From Collybiopsis luxurians FD-317 M1 (lineage: Eukaryota; Basidiomycota; Agaricomycetes; Agaricales; Omphalotaceae), in NCBI GenBank assembly GCA_000827265.1, contig KN834761.1, positions 1,014,516-1,028,529 of the forward strand: a stretch of DNA of 14,014 bases. Reading direction: 5' to 3'. Below are positions 8,238-14,014 of this stretch, in pieces (within the stretch, counting starts at the first letter, position 1; the number at the start of each line of letters is the position of its first letter). The notes below the pieces were generated by a model. It was not told the origin of the DNA, ran no database searches, and was given only the letters and a program-made list of their open reading frames with translations. Position numbers and translations under genes: made by a program.

Positions 8238-9304
8238 TGATAAGACCAGTCGTCCACATTGCCCAGATATAAAGCAACCAGCAGATCTGTGTTTTCAAGA
8301 AAAATTGGTAGTAATGTTGGAGTGTCTGAATTTCAGACATCGATAAACACACCAACTGGTGGAATTTGAATTGTCTCATTAAGATAATCCAAAAATTCAG
8401 AGCCAATTGAGGTTTTTGCTTGAAGTTGCTCCCATAAGTTCCATTCACAAGAAACTGGCTCATTGCGCCATCGGATGACCTGATTTTGACTAAGACTAAG
8501 AAAAGAACTTTCAGGTATTGGCTTAAATGGGATATTCAAGGAGGCATTGAAAGATGATTCATAATAATGAAGTACGTGAAGCAGGAATGATACTGCGGCG
8601 AGAAGAGGGATGAAAGCAGAGCAAGAGTTGATAGCAACCTTTCTGGCTATCTCCTCCCTCTGCCAAGCAGCAGAATATCCAAACTGACGAGGGTATGCCC
8701 AAAAGTGAAACCCTGCATCAAAGATGGTGGGAGAGAGTGAATGGCAGGCTTTGAGGAAGATATGAAGTGTTTGCTCTAGGGAATCCCACTGCATCTGGAG
8801 GGAATGTGCTAAAGCATATGCTCTGTTCAGAAGTCTCTCGATTGGGATCGCCTGGGGAGAGTAATCTAGACATTTCAAAAAGCAATTTTTGAAGGGGTTT
8901 GAACTTGGTGAAAAACTGAGAAATGGCAGCTTAGGTTCAAACCAACCAGGCATAAAAAAGTTTGGTAACTCTGAGATGTGGGCACTTGGATTCCATGTCT
9001 CTCTAGTAGGAATTTGAGGGAAATTGTATGGCTTTGGGCCAAAGAACATGAATACAGTGTTGTCAATGACAGCATGAAAACCTTGACAGTTGGAGGAGTC
9101 AGATGTATGTGGAAAATCTCGAGTAGTAACAGACAGATTCATTGTGGATAGACCTTCAGCAAGACTTGAGCTCACTGAAAGTGGTAGTACAGGAAATGAA
9201 TCAATAAGTGCCCACAAGGCATGAGCAAAATATTTTCTAAGTCCCACACTCCCACAGTCCTGCTACTTGAACTTGCTCTTTACATTCCCTCACACTCCTG
9301 ACCT

Positions 9305-9328
9305 CTATCGAGCACAAGTCTCAATTGA
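9305..9328 (+). repeat. Isolated dyad core
   Basis: CTATCGAG, the loop CACAAGT, then CTCAATTG: the core of the five-unit repeat, alone, about 165 bp upstream of the orphan gene's start codon. Here the left half-site CTATCGAG is intact; its perfect partner would be CTCGATAG. Confidence 0.75.
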
Positions 9329-9786
9329 GATTCATCAGCTTTGGTTTTAGATCTTTGCATAATATGTCAAAAGGATCATCCAACATAGTCATTGCTCTAC
9401 AGATACGGTTCATATTATTTATGTTATTTGAGATTTCGCACTATATACATTATCTGTCACTTCCTCATTTGACTGAAGCTTCAACTTATCAAGAATACAC
9501 TCAGAATAGCTCATTCAGGTCTTGATACATGATTTTACACATCAAATTGTGAGTGAAAGGGTATGGATACTGCGGAACCGGTGTACTTGGTGGAGTCGGT
9601 ACTTCTAAGGTAATGATGAATGCAGGAACAAGACAGCTAAATGTATATCAGCTAACCGGCGATGCTGGATGTTCTTTTTTCTGTTCACAGCAAGCTAGAG
9701 TCAGAAACTTTGTGGTACATTTGGAAAAGTATCCTACTTTCCATTGTTCTCTGCTTCCTCAGGATACTTGATTTAGTGTATCGCTT

Positions 9787-9846
9787 CATCATTCCAGGTT
9801 CAAGTTGGTAGGTCTTAAAATGTTTCACTTTTGGCCTGGAATGATG
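9787..9846. repeat. 12-bp perfect inverted repeat
   Basis: CATCATTCCAGG (9787-9798) and CCTGGAATGATG (9835-9846) form a 12-bp stem with a 36-nt loop. It is intergenic; its role is unknown. Confidence 0.7.
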
Positions 9847-10041
9847 GTGGCATATGATGTGAGAGGCTTAAAAATGTAAGTAATAAGGACTTGGCATAAT
9901 GGAACAGCAGCACTCACATCTCCTATGTGATATAGCTCTTCAGTGAGATAAAGGACATCTCCAGGCGTGGGATATAAATACTGTCCCGAGTTGCTTCCTT
10001 GACTTATTATGACTCAAGTGAAGACTTCAATGATCCTGTGA

Positions 10042-10575
10042 CTCAAGTCCAATTGTTTAAAAAGCTTTCACCAGCTTTTTCCTGTGAACCAAATGGATAT
10101 TCACAAGCAGTGTACTCTCATAAACTGCTATCCCTTTGGAAAGACACAAAGCTGCACTGCAGGCCATCTCAAGTACCTCGCTGCACTTATATCCAATTCT
10201 CAGTTCTATACTCCCTCTTTATCTGCAGATGTTTTGCCCACCCAGACCAATATTGAGGCAATCGTTGCCCACAATTTCGGTCCACTTACAAGCTGGAAAA
10301 ATGGCAACTCTTATACAAAATTTTGGGTTCAAATCAAGTGACTGCATGGTATGGCAGATCTTCTCAGTTATCTGCCCAATATTGAGAACTCCCTTGCGTC
10401 TTGCCTCAAGCATCACTGCACTCCATCTCCAGACATGACCATGAGCACTATCGTTCAAAATGTCCATCGTTTGCAAGCATGTATTCTCGAAATGTTACTC
10501 CACACAGAAAGCACCCTGTTCCACAAGTTAGATGCCTATCCTGAACAACGGCAGCCATTCTCACTTCTATGCTGA
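10042..10575 (+). pseudogene. Unrecognised coding remnant upstream of the C48 protease
   Basis: One frame stays open from 10042 to 10572 except for a single TGA at 10339-10341, and ends at a TGA at 10573-10575. It reads like real protein: INCYPFGKTQSCTAGHLKYL, YTPSLSADVLPTQTNIEAIV, LTSWKNGNSYTKFW, then, after the stop, LLSYLPNIENSLASCLKHHC and LQACILEMLLHTESTLFHKL. I do not recognise a named domain. It is in the same frame and orientation as the Ulp1-domain exon that begins about 120 bp downstream, so it may be the N-terminal part of that gene; it could also be a separate degraded gene. Further TGA codons lie upstream of 10042 in this frame, so the start is not identified. Confidence 0.45.
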
Positions 10576-10692
10576 AGATGGTACATATTTCATAATATCG
10601 ATGGGAATTTTTTCTGATTTGTATATGAACAATAGAGTGCAAATGTGACATCACTACCTTTATCTTGCTGAAGTTTCGAAACAATTGGTGTT

Positions 10693-11519
10693 GGGCAATG
10701 GATAGACAATGGGGTCATAAACTATTTTATCAAGAAGTGGTGTTCCAGATCTCAAACAACCCTCGGATTCAATACCTGGTTCACCTGTAAGTTCCTGTTC
10801 AAGGAAAATCTGTGTCTCCATGCGAGGTCAGGTGTTTTAAGTATGGTGGATGAGGAGGAAATACAAACATGGTATCATGCTGCAGAGGTCAGTTTCTATT
10901 CTATCTGGAAAATGAGGTCCACTGAAAGGGAATCAGAGAGCTCAAAGTCTGGCAAAATGGGATCATGTCTTCATCCCAATAAATGAGAACAATACCCACT
11001 GGTATTCAGCCTGCATCAATTTCTGCACCCATTGAATTGACATTTACAATAGTCTTAAACACATTTGCCTCAAAAACTGACAAAAGCCATTAGTATTGAG
11101 GAAAAATATGAACACATTGCTGGTATGTGGCACCAAGTCAGTATAAGTGTTCTGAAATTGATATCAACTTGCAGGTTTTAATGTGGCTTACTGAGGTCCT
11201 CAGTCGTATGAGAGGGGAAGAAGTGAAACTACAGAATAATCTGAACACCATCTGGCGCTTCGATCCTCACTCAATAGTGAGTCACCCAATGATATTCCTT
11301 TCTACATGCTTATAAAAATGCTTTTGATTTTAGGTCCCCTTTCAGTCTAATGGCCACAACTGCAGAATCTACATGCTATGGCAACTTCAGCACTTCATTG
11401 AATTCAGGTCAGTCTTGACTGACTGTGCACAGCAACATTTAACATTTACTGATGACATGATTGGTAAACGTGTATGTTTGGCACAGGAATTATTGAATGA
11501 TTGCTCTAGGAATGATTAG
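10693..11519 (+). pseudogene. Ulp1/C48 (SUMO-protease-fold) cysteine peptidase, inactivated
   Basis: Four exons join cleanly in frame: 10693-10887, 10937-11122, 11175-11276 and 11334-11519, with introns of 49, 52 and 57 nt, all GT-AG and phase 0. The product starts GQWIDNGVINYFIKKWC (the W-I/L-N/D-x-x-I-N entry motif of C48 domains), then HVFIPINENNTHWYSACINF with catalytic His (10997-10999), IDIYNSL where the catalytic Asp is Asn (11048-11050), LMWLTEVLSRMRGEEV, and PFQSNGHNCR with the oxyanion Gln (11343-11345) and nucleophile Cys (11361-11363). The usual DCG around the Cys is NCR. It ends at a TAG (11517-11519). Two in-frame TGA codons (11033-11035, 11078-11080) sit where I expect arginine. 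C48 proteases deconjugate SUMO; in agarics such genes are often multicopy and some ride on transposons, but no transposase is seen here. Confidence 0.85.
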
Positions 11520-11894
11520 TACTTTGTTTATTGGCTGTAACTATATGCTTGTTCCTGATATCAATAGTACTCACTAAGACCAATTAACGTTAAGAAGTTG
11601 AGGTTGTAGCATGGGATTGCATACAATGATGTGATCACCAAATCAGGCTTACTCGGACCAGCTTTTACAAAAACAACAAACATGTTAGATGAAACTCAAA
11701 TTTGTACTACATTATGATAATTGACTCCAGTAATTTCAGAGTAACCGGATAGAAAAAATTCAATTAAACTGCCTGAAATAAATAAATAATAAAAAAGTGT
11801 CCCTTGCCTGATTCGAACTCATATCCATCTTATCTTAAATGGTAATTCTGAAACTCCCACGGAACTGCTCTGTATTTTTTACTCCCACCTCAGG
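11520..11894. other. No gene; includes the start of the right inverted arm
   Basis: AT-rich sequence follows the C48 remnant. From about 11648 (CTTACTCGGAC) it is homologous, inverted, to 5420-5605, with extra bases in this copy. It includes the minus-strand B-box (11810-11818) and its T-run, seen as As at 11791-11796. Confidence 0.5.
11791..11818 (-). promoter_or_regulatory. B-box-like Pol III element with T-run (right copy)
   Basis: On the minus strand GTTCGAATC (11810-11818) is followed by six Ts (11791-11796), as in the left arm. Conservation in both arms shows only common descent. No tRNA fold is visible. Confidence 0.35.
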
Positions 11895-12850
11895 CGTTGA
11901 TTGAGCACAAGTCTCAGTCAACATCCTATGGCCTGCTCACCAGTGTTTTTTTTTCGCATCTCTTCACCTATTGTTGACTGAGAACAAGTCTCAATCAACA
12001 TCTTTTGGCCTGCACACCAGCTCTATTTTTTCACTCATCATCAAGTCTCGATCAACATTTTTGGCCTTCATACCAGCAATTTTTTTCACTCATTGCATTG
12101 ACAGAGCGCAAGTCTCATCTGATGGCCTTCACACCAGCATTCTTTTACCTTATCTCTTCACTCAGTGTTGACAGACAGAGCACAAGTCTTGATGGAGGTC
12201 TTTCTATGTCTTATGGCCTGCTCACCAGTGTTTTTTTTCTGCATCTCTTCACCTATCGTTGACCGAGCACAAGTCTCGATCAATGTCTTTTAGCCTGCAC
12301 ACCAGCTCTATTTTTTCACTCATCATTGACCAAGCAGAAGTCTCGATCAACATTTTTCGGCCTTCATACCAGCATTTTTTTTCACTCATTGTGTTGACAG
12401 AGCACAAGTCTCATCTGATGACCTTCACACCAACATTCTTTTACCTCATCTCTTCACTCAGCGTTGACAGAGCACAAGTCTCGATGGAGGTTTTTCTAGC
12501 CAGTTTGCCACATTTTTTCTGCTGTTCACTCCCACCTCTGGTGTTGATTGAGCACAAGTCTCAGTCAATGTCTTATGGCCTGCTTACCAGTGTTTTTTTT
12601 TGCATCTCTTCACCTATCGTTGACCAAGCACAAGTCTCAATCAATGTCTTTTGGCCTGCACACCAGCTCTATTTTTTCACTCATTGTCAACTGAGCAGAA
12701 GTCTTGATCAACATTTTTCGGCCTTCATACCGGCATTTTTTTTCACTCATTGCATTGACAGAGCACAAGTCTCATCTGATGGCCTTCACACCAGCATTCT
12801 TTTACCTTATCTCTTCACTCAGCGTTGACGGAGCACAAGTCTCGATGGAG
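11895..12850 (+). repeat. Higher-order array of dyad-bearing units (A-B-C-D-E, about three rounds)
   Basis: Fourteen cores (GAGCACAAGTCTC type) start near 11895, 11973, 12038, 12097, 12167, 12258, 12324, 12391, 12462, 12541, 12618, 12687, 12752 and 12823. Tail sequences show the order A B C D E, then B C D E, then A B C D E: the first E is fused directly to a following A tail at about 12195-12215, so one A core is lost. The core near 12038 is truncated. Each core is a near-palindrome: a left half like TTGACYGAG, the 7-nt loop CACAAGT and a right half like CTCRATCAA. Unit length is about 64-79 bp. Open frames run through the array because the units lack stops, not because they encode a protein. 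Confidence 0.88.
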
Positions 12851-12885
12851 GTCTTTCTAGCCAGTTTGCCACATTTTTTCCACTG

Positions 12886-13345
12886 TTCACTATCAACATT
12901 CCTGCTGGTCCCCACTCAGCTCTATTTGCTGCTGCTGAAGCTGACGATGTATCCATTTCCATGCTTTTTGGTGGCCAGGGCACCCACAAAGTCTACATTG
13001 ATGAATTCCAGGCTCTTTAAAATAATTACAAGCCTTTCATTGTGTCTCTCATATTATCCATGTACAATATCCTCACTCCTCTCACTGAGGAAAAGCAACA
13101 GCCTTCTCCCTTCTACACATACGGCCTCGACTTGTTTTGCTGGTTATTGGGCATCAGCTCATGACCTTTGACTCCTTAATTTTCCTCTGTTCCCATGTCT
13201 TTTCCCTCATCAGATTGACACAGGTTGTCCAACATTTTCTTGTGTGTATAGCAGATCTTACTGCCGGTGAGCTCTCAGATTGTATCACTGGCGCCACAGG
13301 CCACTCTCAAGGCATCGTGTCAGCCATTGCTGCTGCTGCATCCAC
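12886..13345 (+). pseudogene. fas1: FAS1 acyltransferase-domain fragment, right copy
   Basis: Same region as the left copy. FTINIPAGPHSALF starts at 12886, directly after repeat unit E; LFGGQGTHKVYIDEFQ follows, then TAA (13018-13020, absent in the left copy), DLFCWLLGISS and TGA (13162-13164, shared with the left copy). The shared one-base frameshift lies near 13200, before LTQVVQHFLV and GATGHSQG (Ser at 13305-13307). The fragment breaks off after AIAAAAS at about 13345, earlier than the left copy. It is part of the beta-subunit acetyltransferase domain and non-functional. Confidence 0.85.
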
Positions 13346-13391
13346 CTCTTTCCTACATCAGTAACCCTATCTGCCATCCTTCTACCTTCAT

Positions 13392-13740
13392 TTGCATGAG
13401 AAGGTCATTGTTGGCCTGACCAATGGTCAGCCCCCCTCCATCACCGCGTATGGAGGTGCTCATTTGTACAGTCTCCATGACCCCTCTTTCAAAGCAACCG
13501 AAATCATCTACTATACAGAGTCCCACTTGATCGATGTTACCGCTTATAAAGAATGCTGCAGTTTCTTGGTTCCTCTCACTTTGCAGTTCCAGCACAAGCC
13601 TTCGATGGGCTATGCGCCTATCCACAAAATTGTTGCTGGGTGCAACAACCGTATTAAGGAGTTCTACTGGAAGCTCTGGTAAGGAGATACACCTGACTGA
13701 CGAGTTTTTTGTGGCTGAAAAATATAAGGGGAAATGCTGA
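13392..13740 (+). pseudogene. fas1: Second FAS1 fragment, region after the enoyl reductase domain
   Basis: The frame at 13392-13682 ends in PLTLQFQHKPSMGYAPIHKI and NNRIKEFYWKLW followed by TAA, which matches the conserved GYAPIHE...RIKEFYWKLW(F/Y)GD segment of fungal FAS1 that follows the enoyl reductase domain. After the stop, GDTP and then, one base out of frame, LTDEFFVAEKYKGKC continue the homology to about 13740. Only about 47 bp separates this from the acyltransferase fragment, so the intervening several hundred residues (rest of the acyltransferase and all of the enoyl reductase) are missing. This segment is absent from the left copy. Confidence 0.75.
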
Positions 13741-14014
13741 AAACAATTCTTCATTTTTCCTTAAAGATTGAAAGCCTTTTTCATAAGAAAACTCTACCAT
13801 TTAACACCTGAAAAAGAAGTAAAACAATGAACTATTTATTGCAAACTAATTTCTTTGTTTTGCTTATTCAAAATGGTCCTTTTCTCACCTGATTAAGCAT
13901 ATCTTTCTCGTAGGATAAAATTGGCCTTTCGGCCCAGATATAGATAATCTTTCACATCTGATAACTGTAATCTTGCGTGCCTGTTAAATTTTGAATTTTC
14001 CTTTGCGAAACCAA
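13741..14014. other. AT-rich 3' flank, no gene seen
   Basis: FAS1 homology ends near 13740. The rest is AT-rich, with no convincing open frame, repeat or hairpin. Confidence 0.5.

Larger units (their letters stand above)
5751..9142 (-). pseudogene. Agaricomycete orphan-family gene, disrupted by a palindromic element
   Basis: I recall this as an uncharacterised family common in agaric genomes; function unknown. The ATG chosen is at 9140-9142. The N-terminal part reads FHAVIDNTVFMFFGPKPYNF (about residues 22-41), then WNPSAHISELP, FGYSAAW and a hydrophobic stretch at about 177-193. After the inserted element (7586-8237) come GGIQPLPNEAMESFF, ARVYFW, NEWDLCSLF and acidic runs. Two introns are supported: 6367-6473 (107 nt, GTGCCC donor, phase 1) and 6047-6096 (50 nt, phase 1). 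The C-terminal exon holds SWWPKPSAWQ and SIGYWCHDAKEWY and ends at a TGA (5751-5753). In-frame stops: TGA at 8333-8335, 7348-7350, 7288-7290 and 6766-6768, TAA at 5922-5924. No coding frameshift is needed once the element is removed. It is a clear pseudogene, with its reading frame otherwise well preserved. Confidence 0.75.
9143..10041. other. Intergenic region between the orphan gene and the plus-strand remnants
   Basis: This is the 5' flank of the minus-strand orphan gene. It holds one isolated dyad core (9305-9328) and a 12-bp hairpin (9787-9846). An open frame at 9553-9771 begins with GTG and has no recognisable motif, so I do not call it. A TATA-like GATATAAATA lies at 9971-9980, just before the plus-strand coding remnant. 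Confidence 0.45.
11648..13345 (+). repeat. Right arm of the large inverted duplication
   Basis: Inverted partner of 4612-5605: B-box block, then dyad-repeat array, then FAS1 fragment. It is longer mainly because the five-unit repeat is present about three times instead of once. Homology ends just after the AIAAAAS segment of FAS1. Confidence 0.8.

Noticed and set aside
8333..8335. A frameshift in the orphan gene here (a neighbouring frame is also open to the palindromic element)
   Set aside because: The original frame with a TGA joins the sequence beyond the element exactly in phase when the element and one target duplication are removed; the shifted frame does not.
9553..9771. A plus-strand protein of 72 codons
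   Set aside because: It begins with GTG, has no known motif and no link to the downstream coding remnant except sharing a frame.
12259..12828. A 189-codon open frame across the repeat array
   Set aside because: It is a translation of the tandem units, has no coding character and shifts arbitrarily against the equivalent units in the inverted copy.
11895..12850. CRISPR-like array (short palindromic repeats with spacers)
   Set aside because: The sequence is eukaryotic with spliceosomal introns, and the 'spacers' are themselves five recurring units rather than unique sequences.

Overview
This window looks like nuclear DNA of a mushroom-forming basidiomycete (Agaricomycetes). The grounds are GT-AG introns of about 49-57 nt (one of 107 nt), fungal fatty acid synthase beta (FAS1) fragments, a NACHT-associated style of ankyrin repeat, an OTT_1508-like deaminase gene, a Ulp1/C48 protease gene and an orphan protein family that I recall from agaric genomes. 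I see no intact protein-coding gene. Almost everything is broken, duplicated or invaded by repeats, so this is a decayed, transposon-rich accessory region.

Layout: 1-264 is the end of an ankyrin array with a 99-bp period. 265-1374 has no gene but holds a CCCAGG-rich block and two hairpins. 1375-3614 (minus) is a decayed multi-exon deaminase-like gene with an LTR-like stretch inside it. 3615-4421 has no recognisable gene but carries three copies of a short dyad motif. 4422-5074 (minus) is a FAS1 acyltransferase-domain fragment, preceded at 5107-5418 by five dyad-bearing repeat units. 5751-9142 (minus) is an orphan agaric gene with five premature stops. It is split by a 652-bp near-complete palindromic element (7586-8237) flanked by a 3-bp target duplication; conceptual removal of the element restores the reading frame exactly. 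10042-10572 (plus) is an unrecognised open stretch. 10693-11519 (plus) is a four-exon Ulp1/C48 cysteine protease pseudogene. 11648-13345 is the inverted partner of 4612-5605: the same five-unit repeat, here expanded to about three rounds, followed by the same FAS1 fragment. A second FAS1 segment, from much further along that protein, follows at 13392-13740.

Three themes tie the window together. First, premature stops are mostly TGA, several at positions where arginine (CGA) is expected, and some altered catalytic residues fit G-to-A changes; this suggests C-to-T decay at CpG or a RIP-like process. Second, a dyad motif with a 7-nt loop (CACAAGT, or ACTTGTG on the other strand) recurs more than 20 times, in a higher-order tandem array and as single copies in the 5' flanks of unrelated genes. 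Third, both FAS1 fragments share the same stop and the same frameshift, so the fragment was already dead before it was copied. The best candidates for undescribed biology are the palindromic element and the dyad-bearing repeat family that travels with a FAS1 fragment.
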